A stretch of 64,000 nt of DNA from Mercurialis annua (Eukaryota; Streptophyta; Magnoliopsida; Malpighiales; Euphorbiaceae). Below, in pieces: positions 12,318 through 23,156 of this stretch. The notes under the pieces were generated by a model, which saw only the letters and a program-made list of their open reading frames with translations, had not been told where the DNA came from and made no database searches. Every line of letters starts with the position of its first letter. Within the stretch, counting starts at the first letter, position 1. Location: the NCBI RefSeq assembly GCF_937616625.2, contig NC_065575.1, positions 3,913,501-3,977,500 on the forward strand, given 5' to 3'. Both the position numbers and the translations under genes were made by a program.

Positions 12318-12805
12318 TCTTCTTCTTAGTTTTCTTTACTCTTCTTCTTTGCTAGGTACTTATTCACATCAAAAATTAAATATTCTATTTAAAAAAAATT
12401 ACGGCTCAAATTTTTTAAAATTTTCAATTTTAAGTCATTTTTTAAATTTAATTGTTCAAAACTCAAATGAAAAATATTCAAATATTTTTTTTATATTATT
12501 CCAACTTATTTTTTATCATTAAAAATTGGAAATATAAGTAAAATATTTGAATATTTTTTCACTTCATTCAAATAAATAGCTATAATTAAAACTGAAATTT
12601 AAAAAAAGATTAAAATTAACGGTATTAAAAATTTGAAATAAAAATAAAAGAAACCGAAATGGTTAATTATTTTCAACGATCAAGGCAATTTAAAATAAAA
12701 GAAGTATGAATCTAGTAATTTAAGCAATACATTGTTTAGAAAATATGTAATATGCCCCTATGAAATAAATGTATATGATTAATTTTAAGCCGAATATTGT
12801 AAAAA

Positions 12806-13080
12806 GGTCAAATCTTTCACAAAAGTCTTGACCTTTCAATTTTGTCGATTTTGACCAAAAATAGATTATTTGGTTTCACAAAAGTCCTGACCTTTCAATA
12901 TTTGGCATGCCATATAGGCGTCACATAGACTCCACATAGGTAAATTGAAATCAAATTGAGAGTTGACCACAATTGAAACCAAATAATTTGTTTTTGGCCA
13001 AAATCGACAAAATTGAAAGGTCATGACTTTTGTGAAATTTTTATGAAAGGTTTGACCTAACTTTTATGAAAGGTTTGGCC
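12806..13080. mobile_element. Palindromic MITE
   Basis: The left arm ACCTTTCAATTTTGTCGATT is matched, inverted, by AATCGACAAAATTGAAAGGT, as part of about 70 bp of inverted repeat on each side. The right side carries an extra copy of the end motif (ATGAAAGGTTTGACC, then ATGAAAGGTTTGGCC). No target duplication was identified and the borders are approximate. Confidence 0.65.
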
Positions 13081-13539
13081 TTTATTTTATCTTAATTTAA
13101 AATTGGTTTCTTTTAATTTGAGATATAAATTTAAATATTCAAATCAGAATGTAAAAAAATCAGACCAAGCTAAACCGATAAATTTTATTCGGTTTGATAT
13201 TATAAAAAAAATTGATTCGGTTTTAACTGAAAATAAAAAAACTCGAACTGCAATGTACTTTAGTTTGAAATTTTTGGATTCTTATTGAATTTGGTTTTAA
13301 TAAAATTAACATTTTAACTCGATTTAGTTATGTAGGATGGTATTTAGTATGATTTCATCAGATTTTTAATAGTTTCATGCAGCTTATATGATACAGTTTC
13401 AACTTAATTTTATATTTAGTGATGTATTTTAATGGTTAAATGAAAAAATAATAATTTTATAATACTTTAATGCACCAATTGTTAAAATGGAAATATTATC
13501 ATTCTTAGCAATGACGAAAAAATGATAATTACCGGCAAG

Positions 13540-13650
13540 CACTAACTCAAATGATATAAGCGCTTGACAAAAAATTGTTGAGATCGTAGGTTCAATATTT
13601 TCCACAAACACTCTCCCTTTTCCACTTATAAAAAGAATGGTAATTATTCA
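13540..13650 (+). mobile_element. tRNA-derived SINE-like sequence
   Basis: An A-box-like TAACTCAAATGATATAAGC (13543-13561) is followed about 30 nt later by a B-box-like GGTTCAAT (13589-13596), in the order and spacing of a Pol III promoter. It lacks a clear poly(A) or T-rich tail and target duplication, so the end is uncertain. Confidence 0.45.
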
Positions 13651-13953
13651 TCCGAAAATTATAAAATAGACAAAAAAATTGTAAAAAACAAAACAATTAT
13701 AATGTGATATTTGAAAAATGCAAAAAGACATAATTTGAAAAGAAACTTGTGGCTTAATTGAGAACCCATGACAGAAACTATTACATGGCAAATTATTATG
13801 TGAACTTACCTATCTTTTTATACTCTATAAGTAACTTTTTTCCCAAAACAAATTTAAAGAGATTCAAAATAGCTTCTCTATAATTGTAGCATGGCACTAA
13901 GTCCTCATTCCGAACAGCTCAAACCGACTATCAATATTTATTTACTTCATAAT

Positions 13954-16900
13954 TCATAAATTCCGCTCTACAAATTCCCAAATTCGTTCTTCCATGTAAA
14001 CCCGGTCGCTATGTTGCCGCGGCATATGACGCTCATTGGGAAAAATTAGGAGCTCGTATGATTTTCGAGCTGCTACTAGTGCATTAACAAGCCGTGCTGT
14101 GTGTCTAAAATGCACATTTTCATCGATCATGCCATGCACTAATAATAACCTACCTTTTAAATTCTGCACATGGTGCATCACTGAGCTTTGCTCATACCGG
14201 GAAGGATTCCGGCAAGGCAATCCCATGTACTTCTCCGTATAAAAAGTGTCGTAACCATCCCATGAGGTGACAGGAGCACCAGAGACAGCACAGCAAAACA
14301 CGTCGGGAAATCTGGCCAGTATCATAGCTGACATATACCCACCGTAGCTCCATCCATACACCCCGATGTGACCGACTTTTGCCAGCCCCTGTTTTATTAG
14401 CCATTCAGCTCCTGTAAGCTGATCATCTGCATCAATACCACCAGCATTATACTTGAGACAACCTTCAAACTTCAGTCCTCGTCGTGCAGTTCCTCTATTA
14501 TCCAACTGTATATATGAAAAAAAAATATTAAACACTTTTCAGAAACCAATATCTAGATACCGTACCCAAACAGAGAATTGTACTACAATGCACGAAAATC
14601 TTAAAGAAGCTTCTTTTCTCCGTTTCAGAAACGTTTCCGTTTCTAAAACTCTCAAAAACTTCGGAGCTGTTTTAGTAACTAATAAAAATTAGATATCGGC
14701 TTCCTCATATTAGAATACTAGTTTTCTTAAAAAAAGACCAAAGAGTTGCCTATAAATAAATAATAACCTAATAGTTACTTACGAATTTTATTATTTATGT
14801 TATTCAAAATCCACAAACAAAAAACTCTTCTTCCTCCTAAAAACACATTCTCTATATTCCATATAATTTTTTTATAATTTGTTATGAGCTTCAATTTTAA
14901 TTATATTCAATTGATTTTTTTCATCAATTGTCATAAATATATAGTAAATTATTTGCATGAAAAACATATTTTCTTATAAATAGAATTTAATACAAATATA
15001 AAACTATATAATTTTAATATTTATACATATATTTCTTTATTTTAATTGTTTACATGTTTTCCTCACGTTTCCGTTTTTTATATTTTGAAAAAAATCATTG
15101 CGTCGTTTCCGTTTGACACAGCTCAATAAGTACAGGCTTTATCTAAACATGCAACTTAACCAATATAACAACTTCCTATTAGTTTTGACATTCAACTCCT
15201 TGCAAGATTATCTGAATACAAATGAATACGGATTATTAGATGATTGACGCCTAAAACAACACAAATTGAAATTCTAAAAAAAATTATTAATCAGAACTGT
15301 GAATTTCCATAGGGAAAATCTCAAATAAAATAACAAATAAGAAATGGGCATTTTAAATGGCAACTGCGATGGACTAATTCAGGATTTAGCATGACAAGAG
15401 AACTATTAGACAAGTAAATCAAAACCAAGTTAATGTCACATATAGCTGCAGTCAAATACTAACCTTCCATACTAGAACGCCTTTGCTTCGTAGATATTGA
15501 GCTCTCATGTCAACTGTATTTAACCAAGAATCAGAGACATATTGTACACAAGGGCCACCATACACGCTGATCAAGGTTTTGTACGGTGGCGGTCCAAATT
15601 TTGTTGTATCAGGCTTATATATAGCACCATAGAGTATGGTCCCATCAGTTGCCTGAACCTGAACTATCTCCGGAGGCTCAAGTTCAAGCCTTTTAAATCG
15701 TGGAATGTTGAATGGCTGTTCATATAGAGGCATAACTACACTTCCATCATGCAAGGAGCAAAGTAAAACCCTAGGCGGAAAGTCAAGGGAATCATGGATA
15801 TCAACAAAATTACGCATGTGGTGATCAATTACGACCACATGTTTCCCCTTACCATGTGTTAATCTCGCTGGGCCCACAAATGTTTTGCTGCCGTCCGGAT
15901 ATAGTTTAGTGCAGTAAAGGTTAGTTTCTAAAGGTCCATCAAGGGTGGCAGTAAAATATACAAGCCCCGCAGCTTCATTTACACCAGCAATTTGCTCAAC
16001 CATCCATTCGCCTTCGGTGATGGAACCCAAGCAAGTGCCATTTGCATCATGGAGATACAAATGTCTAAATCCTGTTCTCTCACTAGCCCAAATAAACCCG
16101 CCCGAGAATTTGGTGACACTTTTATCCAATGGAGTGAAGCAATCGTGTAAATTAACCCATGTATTTTGTTCTTCAACCAACATGACCTTTCTCTGCCCCG
16201 TCTTAATATCAAATCCGATGATCTTTAGTTTGCAGTGGGACCTGTTCAAAACCTGTGCCGTGAGAATATCTCCATGCATCCAATTGACTCTGGCCAAATA
16301 TTCATCCTCATTATCTAGATCTTCTGTTCCTCCGCATACAAGATCCAACCAAGTGATGGGACCACCGGCAACAGAAATTACCCCAAGGCGAACTTTGACA
16401 TTTGAAGCTCCTGCAAATGGATAGGCGTGGTCTTCCTGTGCGTCTGCTCCAACGAAGCTTTTACCTTGGTGCATTATTCTAAAAAGAGGTATTCCCGATG
16501 AATCAACTTGTGTGAAAGCGATTAATTTGCTGTCGAGTGACCACCAGTAGCCGTTCTTCCTATCCATTTCCTCCTGTAATCACAAAAATTCAAGGACATA
16601 ATAAAGGACCTAATTCCATCCAACGAGATAGAGTAAATAAGAGACCTTTAGATCGCCTGGCTATAATTATTCAAAGAGCCCTTAGATTGGCATCCCAAAT
16701 GACATGATGAACTCTGAGTAAAAACCTCCAGTCTTGAGTGATGATTATGAATGCTCCATTAATTCTTTGTATCTAGTTCAATCTCAAGTAATAAACTAAA
16801 TTCCATAGAATTTTTACAGTGCCATGGAGAAAAAAATTAATCATTTTGTTTCCTTAACAACTCTCTTTCTGAATTTTATCGCCCGAAAAATCCCTAAGAG

Positions 16901-18718
16901 TCTTTCTTGAGGCAAATATACTCCACGACTCAAGAAGTATCAATACATGCCTAAAGCACTTCCAACTAAAATTGCGTAAGAAATAGTAATTCATTGACTT
17001 TGAACCAAAAAAAAGGAGGTCAATGAGTATTCTCTTACTTTTATTTTCATCTTCTTCATTTTTATTGGTTTCCTCCGACAGTCTTTATGAGGGTGGGAAA
17101 GGGAACTGTTTCCCAGTCATATATTGGACCTAGGCTAATATTAAATGGAAAAAAAAAAACGGAATAATTTGATAGATTGCTCACCTGAGCTATATATTCA
17201 GCAAAGCCATGAGTCTGCATGTTATAAATAAAAACGATATTAAAAAAAAAATAACGTGTATTTAGTATTGTTAACAAATAAATATCGATAATTATTGTGG
17301 TGTTGGTCCTGCTGGATAATAAGAAATAGTAATGATTTATAAGTAAGACAGTACAAAGTACAAATTAATGCTCAGATTCTCTTTTTCTAATACATCGCCA
17401 AGTACAAGAAAAGGTTGTCAGCTTAGAGGAATAAAATCATATAGTCGATGGAAAATAACAATCATAAAAGACAACATGCAACAAATTCCAGTCATTTATC
17501 TGATCAAACACAATTTTAGATGAGAATAATGTTAACGGCAAATAACCTCAAATGTTGATAACAAATATGCAATCTTGAACAGACCAGTGACTGAAACTTA
17601 CCACAGTACTCCCCTGGGCACCAAAAGTTAGTTGTTTTGATTCATTGCATAAGAGATTTAGAACATGCAACTCGCTATCCTTTACATAAGCAAGCAAAGT
17701 ACCGTCAGGAGATAGATGCGGATCTATAATTGGTGAAAATGGTAAGCTAGAAAGCTTGAGCTCTGGTTTTGACGAGGAAAGTTCCTGGAAATATATCTGC
17801 AAAAAGAAAGGGTGTCGAGATATTTAGACAGACACAAAAATAAGATGCTTTTAATCCTAGAACCAAAATTTGGTTAACATGGATTAACAATCCGGGAACA
17901 TGTACAAATTAAACCCAACTGTCAAGAGAAAAAATGGTCAACAATTAGATTGTTTCAAGGGTCAAGCTTACAAGGACATGGTGAAGTAAGAATAATGTGC
18001 ACGCTAAACCCTTGAGGATTGATATAGAAATATAATACAATAGAGTTTAGAAAACTTCATCCAAAGCAGTAAACACAAGATCACAGCAACATTATCAAAC
18101 ACATTGCCACCAACTGCAATATACCAAATAAGATTCCATCCAACCAGAGCATTTTATCCCGTTACATTAATATCCATGCACATTATGCCAACAATTCCGC
18201 AAAGAACATGAAGCTAAAACAACAAGACAATAACACTAATCAATTAATCATAATACATAGAACACGAGAAACGATAGCAAACAAACCCCAGCAGGCAATG
18301 GCACCATAATGGCTTTCCTTTCCGTACTTGTCTTCACCCATTCATACCGCGTCACCCCCAATCCGCGCTCCCTCGCCCTTTCCCTTCGCAGCTTCTCCTC
18401 GGGCGAGATATTGCTCTCATCAAGCCCACCATCAGGAGGACTAAAAAACAGTTCTTGCTTACAAGTCTTGAGATCAAAAGCAAACACCTTTCTATTCAAA
18501 GAATCATCCGGACTAAACAAGTAAGTTATAACAGAATCATCAGGGCTGAAACCTATTGAAGTTGGTGCACCATATCCAGGTAATGGTGACTGTACAATTT
18601 CCTCAATTGGAAAATGTGTACAGTCATCAGGGGTAGTATTGTCAGTGTCAGTCACAGGCATGTCGTTATTGAATGATCTTAGTCTCTTGAAATTCTTGCT
18701 CTCTTCAACTGGTTGCAT
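13954..18718 (-). CDS. Dipeptidyl-peptidase of family S9B (DPP8/9-like prolyl oligopeptidase)
   Basis: Five coding exons, all phase 0: 18718-18287, 17796-17602, 17214-17185, 16573-15464, 14505-13954; 772 aa. It should be a serine peptidase that removes X-Pro-type dipeptides from N-termini. Residues 1 to about 560 form the DPP-IV beta-propeller and the rest the alpha/beta hydrolase. Visible catalytic residues are Ser642 in GWSYGG, Asp717 in [10 protein letters not shown] and His749 in NERHMPR. The double-glutamate motif that anchors the substrate amino end is AQEEMDR (Glu220-Glu221), split exactly across the junction of exons 3 and 4. There is no signal peptide or N-terminal membrane segment, so it is likely cytosolic, as for DPP8/9. 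The closest known plant relative I recognise is the single Arabidopsis S9B protein (about 750 aa). The only oddity is the very small 30-nt exon 3. Confidence 0.93.
14583..15125. mobile_element. Relative of the 20063 hAT-like MITE in DPP intron 4
   Basis: The left end CTACAATGCACGAAAATCTT and the inner GAAACGTTTCCGTTTCTAAA match the right arm of the 20063-20531 element. At 15055-15125 CTCACGTTTCCGTTTTTTAT and GTCGTTTCCGTTTGACAC match its left arm inverted. The interior is similarly AT-rich. Borders are approximate. Confidence 0.5.
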
Positions 18719-18725
18719 TACAAAC

Positions 18726-18872
18726 CCTTAAAAAAAACAATACCCAGATGGAAAGATCAAAACTTTGTGCTATAAAGATTAATGATTTGTGAAAATAAAG
18801 CATACCCAATTCCAAAATAAACTTAAAATCAAAGAAATAAATTAAAATAATAACTGTTCATATTCATATACC
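18726..18872 (-). other. Leader intron of the DPP gene
   Basis: On the minus strand a donor CCAG/GTATATG (18872/18871) and an acceptor TTTTTTTAAG/G (18727/18726) lie just before ATG 18718. They fit an intron of 145 bp in the 5' UTR. Seen from splice signals only. Confidence 0.45.
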
Positions 18873-20062
18873 TGGTAACAAACTTGAAGAACTAATTCAG
18901 TAGCAGAAAAAGAATCAGGTAGATCCAGTCACATTATATGAATTTGGGATTTAAAGAGAAATTAAGGAATTGGATTCTGTTTGTATTTGTGAATCAGAAG
19001 ATAAAATGTAAGATTAGAGATGTGTTGTCTTTTGGTTGGTTTTTGGTCTAGTTTTGGCTTGGTAATCGGTCTCTGTTATGAGAATCAATCATTAATTCAA
19101 GAGAAAAGGGTCAAATATGCGCTCCATGTTTAGCCTGAGGATTAAGTTGGCCCTCTATGTTAGAAAGGTGTTAGAACACACTTAATGTTTTTTTAAAAGA
19201 ACTCAAATAACTCTCTTTTTCTAATACCGTTTGAAAATCCGTCGATCCTTATATAGGTGGAATCTGATCTGGCTTTTAGAATCCGAGGTGGTTCAAAAAT
19301 GCTCTTAATTTGACATTGCGGTTTAAATATACCCTTCATTAATAAAAAGTTCCAAATATACCGTTTATGTATAAAAAGGTTCAAACATATCTTTCATTTT
19401 GGTTCAAATACACCCTTTATGTATGAATAGGCTCAAATATCATCAATAAGGGTGAGCAAAACTATCAATCGACCAAACTAATTTTCGGTCAGTTTAATTA
19501 TAAATTTGAATTTATTAGGTTTAATTTTGATAAAAAAAATGTAGATATTAAATATTTGAATTATCCAAATTAACCTAATAAGCCAAAAATTTATTTTAAT
19601 TTTTCTTGTATTTTTATCGTTTTAACCAAAAATACCTAATTACCGCTTTATTATGTCAGTTTGATTTTGATTTTCTTCTAATTCGGTCAATTTTGAACAT
19701 CCAAACTGTTGAAAAAGCTCCATTTTGGAGCTTCTTGTCAATAGTTTAACAAAATTATCCCTATTAAAATATATTTTTTATGATATAAAATTATTTGGAT
19801 TAATTTCATATACTTTAATCATTTATAAATTTTATAAAATTATTTTATTTATATTATAGTAGCTATAATTAAATTATTTTTTTAAATAATTCATAAATTT
19901 ATTAAAAATATTTTATAAATAAATTTAAATTAAATGTTGCTTCTTATAAAAAAAATAACTTTAAGTATTTTTTATTTTGTTATATTAAAAATAAAAATAA
20001 AAATTAAACCATTTACAAATACAACTGAACCAAACAAAAATTAGGATTCTATCTCTGAAGAC
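18873..20062. other. Intergenic, DPP promoter and degenerate repeats
   Basis: 18873-19080 is probably leader and promoter of the minus-strand DPP gene. At 19320-19440 a unit of about 33 bp (core CAAATATACC-TTTATGTATAAA) recurs about four times in degraded form. 19449-19705 resembles the TAGGGTGAGCAAAA/ACCGAAC class of short plant repeats. Nothing codes. Confidence 0.45.
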
Positions 20063-20531
20063 CTATGTAGCACGGAAACGGAAACGGGAAACGAAAACGA
20101 TACGAAACGGACACGGAAAACGGAATTTTTTTAAAATAAAGGACACGAAACGTGGGGGAAACGTGTAAATAAAAAAAATATAAGGATATATTTATAATAT
20201 TAAAAATTATAAAATGCTATATATATTAAATTTTATTTATATATTTATGCCAATTAATAAAATAAATCAAACATAATTAAATCCAACAAAAATAAGAAAA
20301 TAAGCTATATTATAGATAAAGTAAATAATAAAAATTGTGGGTAATTGATTCATAAAAATTATTTATTGAGGACTTTTTAGGTTTTTTTATAATTATATAA
20401 TTTTTTTTTTATTTATGAAAACGGCCCGAAACGTTTCCTTATGAGTTTCTGAGAGTTTTTGAGAGCTTCCGGTTTCTAAAACGTTTTCGAAACGGGACAC
20501 GCAACTGTGTCGAAGTTTCCGTGCTTCATAG
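20063..20531. mobile_element. hAT-like MITE, 469 bp, perfect 8-bp target duplication
   Basis: The ends CTATGTAGCACGGAAAC and, reverse-complemented, CTATGAAGCACGGAAAC are inverted repeats. CTGAAGAC stands directly outside both ends (20055-20062 and 20532-20539). An 8-bp duplication points to the hAT superfamily. Subterminal parts are dense in AAACGG/CGTTTC words, which could be transposase-binding repeats. No coding region. Confidence 0.8.
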
Positions 20532-21063
20532 CTGAAGACTGAAGACTTCATATTATGTCCCAAATTCTTGTGAAAATTGGATTCCATTTCTAATTCCATG
20601 ATTTGAATGGCAGTAGCATTTCAGGAAATGGCTCCAAAAAAAACATTATAAATTTATTAGAAAACTATTCCCATTACATACAGAAAATTATTTTGAAAAC
20701 TACAAGCACAAGCTTGTACACAGACCTATGTCCAAAAATAGATTAATCTCTAACAAAAATATACACTTCTTTGTAAAACAAAAGCAACCGAAGGTATACA
20801 TTTCAAAACTCTCACCACAAAACTTCAGTTGCTTCGATGCAAATTGTCGATGATGAATCATATGCAAAGGTATCAAGTTCGAACTTGCAGACCGGACCTA
20901 GCTGCATTTTAAGAGAGTAGTAACTCGTGTTTTTCTAGCTCTTGCAGCTCTACTTCTGGAAAGAATACTGCGCTGATTCGAACTGTTATTGAACAAATCT
21001 TAACAGAAGTGTTTCGTCGTGATATAAGACGTGATTGACTATTCTTATGATGCATCATTAAAC

Positions 21064-23156
21064 CTAGATTTCAGTATCTTCAACTTCAGAACTCAGAACA
21101 AAGCTGGGGAATGCCATTGTTATATCCCTGTAGGACATGAAAATATATCTTTTAGGTTGTCGAGTAAAAGATTATGTTGTCCATGTAAATAGAAATTCAC
21201 CGAAGCGAAAATTATTCAGTGATTTTCCGTAGTTGATTTGATTACCAAATTATAAAAATCTGAAAGTCGGTAACTGTTTTTTTTTAAATATTATAGTTTG
21301 GTAACTGCAAATTTTTTTCAACCCCAATGTTGTTACTATATTGACTAGCTATGTTGCACGGATATGGAAACGTTGAAACAGAAAATGCTATAAACGAATA
21401 ATGGTGAGACGAAAAAAACGGTAAAACACTATTTGTTTTTACAGAAATAGACTATAAATATAAGGTTTTTCAAAAACAAAAACAAAACACCTAAATGTAA
21501 TATTCAACAAGTTTCCGAGCTATATATTTAACTAGTTCATAATGGCGGAAACAGTTAGAATTTTGCTACTTACTTCAAATATGGAAGTGTCATATTCTTC
21601 AAGAGAGATGGATATTTCAACACAAATTCCTTCCACTCTTCTCGATCAATTTTTCCATCGCCTTTTGTATCTGCATCGCTCCAAGTCTGGAAAACATCTT
21701 AAGAATCAGTATATAATCAACCAAATAAACATACAGCACCAAAGTTAGACAAGAAGAGCAATATACCTTATCCACAATCATTTCAACCACATCGTCTGAC
21801 AGTTGAAGCTCTGACTCGTGCAGAAGAGCTGATACCATCTCCTTCAACTATCAAGTAATCCGAAAACAAGATTCAGAACACACAGTTACTGTGTAATTGC
21901 AGATTAATACAAAACTTAACTTGCTGTTAATATAATTAACGACCATCTCTGCAGTAAAATTAAGTAAATAGAAATAAAAATGTGCATGATTTTTAGGAAT
22001 GTAATTTCCGTGCTCACCTCTTCACGTTCGATAAAACCAGTTTGCCTAAGATCATATAATCTGAAAGCAACTGCAATAATGATTCCTCGTTTGTTAGCGC
22101 ATGATAAGGTTTTACATAGAAGAAAAACAATGAAAATCCAACAAGATAATCAATTCTTACATTCAATCTTGTCTTCAATAGGTGCATTAGGATGAAAGAC
22201 ACCCAATGATCGAACAAATTCTCCGAAGTCAACTACGCCATTGCGCTTGATATCAAATAAATCAAAGATCTACAAACGTGACAAAATAAATGCAGTTTAG
22301 AAAGACAGAGAGTCTAAAATGTGAGATTTATCATTTATTAATAAAAAAAGAAAGCCTATTGTAAGGCTTATAACACTAAAACAGAAAAGGCGAAACAATA
22401 TTTTTTAGAGGAATAAGTTATAAATAGATATAGAGCTTCAGAGTTTCATAAGTATTTTCAGAAACGAAAACGAAACGTTGGACTCAACAAGTTTCCATGA
22501 AAAATAAAGTAACACCATGACCAGCTCGAATAAGCCATATCAGCAGAAGTACAGAGATTTTGCATTTTTCAAGCAGAGATGCAAGTATGCAATACAAAAT
22601 ACAAGATAATATTTCTGTAGGAACAGAATGAACTGAACATAAAATTCTATGAAAACAAAAAAAATATCATCCTTACACACCCTATCGGCAAAAAGATTCC
22701 TTCTATTTCTGTTCCTGAAAAGAGCCAGCTGAAATTCTTCCTGTACAAAAGTTGCAATGTAGGTGAATGACCATTGACCATAATTGATTCGGACGCAAAA
22801 CAAGTCAAAACATGCATTCTATCATTCAATTTAGTCGTTATACCTTATGAATAAGCCCATCGCTAGTTATTGAATTGCTTAGTTTCTTATAAAGCTCGTA
22901 CAAAGCCTCGACTTCACTAACAGTAACTACAAGGGGAAAATATCATACATTTAACAGTCAATCTTCTTGCAAATTTCAAACTATAGAAACAAAGAAATAA
23001 CGTTGACAGGATATTTCAACGTAGCCATTTAATCAGAAACAATGGAAAGATAGAAAACTCACATGGTGTTTCAGCAGCAAGAACAGTGGGTTCCTCGTAT
23101 CCTGGTGTGTGTTTGGTCTTCTTTAAGCAGAAGCAACCTCTGAAAGCGACTAACAT
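21064..23156 (-). CDS. CBL8: Calcineurin B-like calcium sensor, CBL8-like
   Basis: Eight coding exons, in phase: 23156-23063, 22926-22844, 22740-22681, 22269-22161, 22070-22018, 21847-21767, 21686-21574, 21127-21064; 218 aa. CBL proteins bind Ca2+ through EF hands and recruit and activate CIPK kinases at membranes. The EF-hand region spans exons 2-7, with [24 protein letters not shown] and [14 protein letters not shown] as the clear loops. The end [15 protein letters not shown] keeps the conserved FPSF motif whose Ser is a CIPK phosphorylation site. The start [13 protein letters not shown] has no MGC, so it lacks the N-myristoylation signal of CBL1/4/9. The two cysteines next to basic residues suggest S-acylation or a different membrane anchor. 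The MLA(F)-Cys-rich start is why I prefer CBL8 over CBL4. An in-frame stop just before the ATG fixes the start. Confidence 0.9.
21352..21535. mobile_element. Fragment resembling the 20063 MITE in the last CBL intron
   Basis: It starts CTATGTTGCACGGATATGGA, close to the intact element's end, and continues with AAACGGTAAAAC-type words to about 21535 (AAGTTTCCGAGCTATAT). The right border and target duplication are unclear. Confidence 0.4.

Larger units (their letters stand above)
12318..13953. other. Intergenic, DXO1 promoter side and DPP 3' flank
   Basis: The first about 50 bases are the purine-rich leader of DXO1 on the minus strand; no convincing TATA box was seen. The rest is AT-rich and holds a palindromic MITE (12806-13080) and a SINE-like unit near 13.55 kb. 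The part next to 13954 is DPP 3' UTR. Confidence 0.6.

Noticed and set aside
12014..12355. Open frames in other frames over DXO1 exon 1
   Set aside because: They arise from the triplet-like low-complexity sequence; the DXO1 frame is fixed by phase with the next exons.
15945..16424. A 159-codon open frame on the plus strand
   Set aside because: It is antisense to exon 4 of the DPP gene, which has clear family homology in the other direction.
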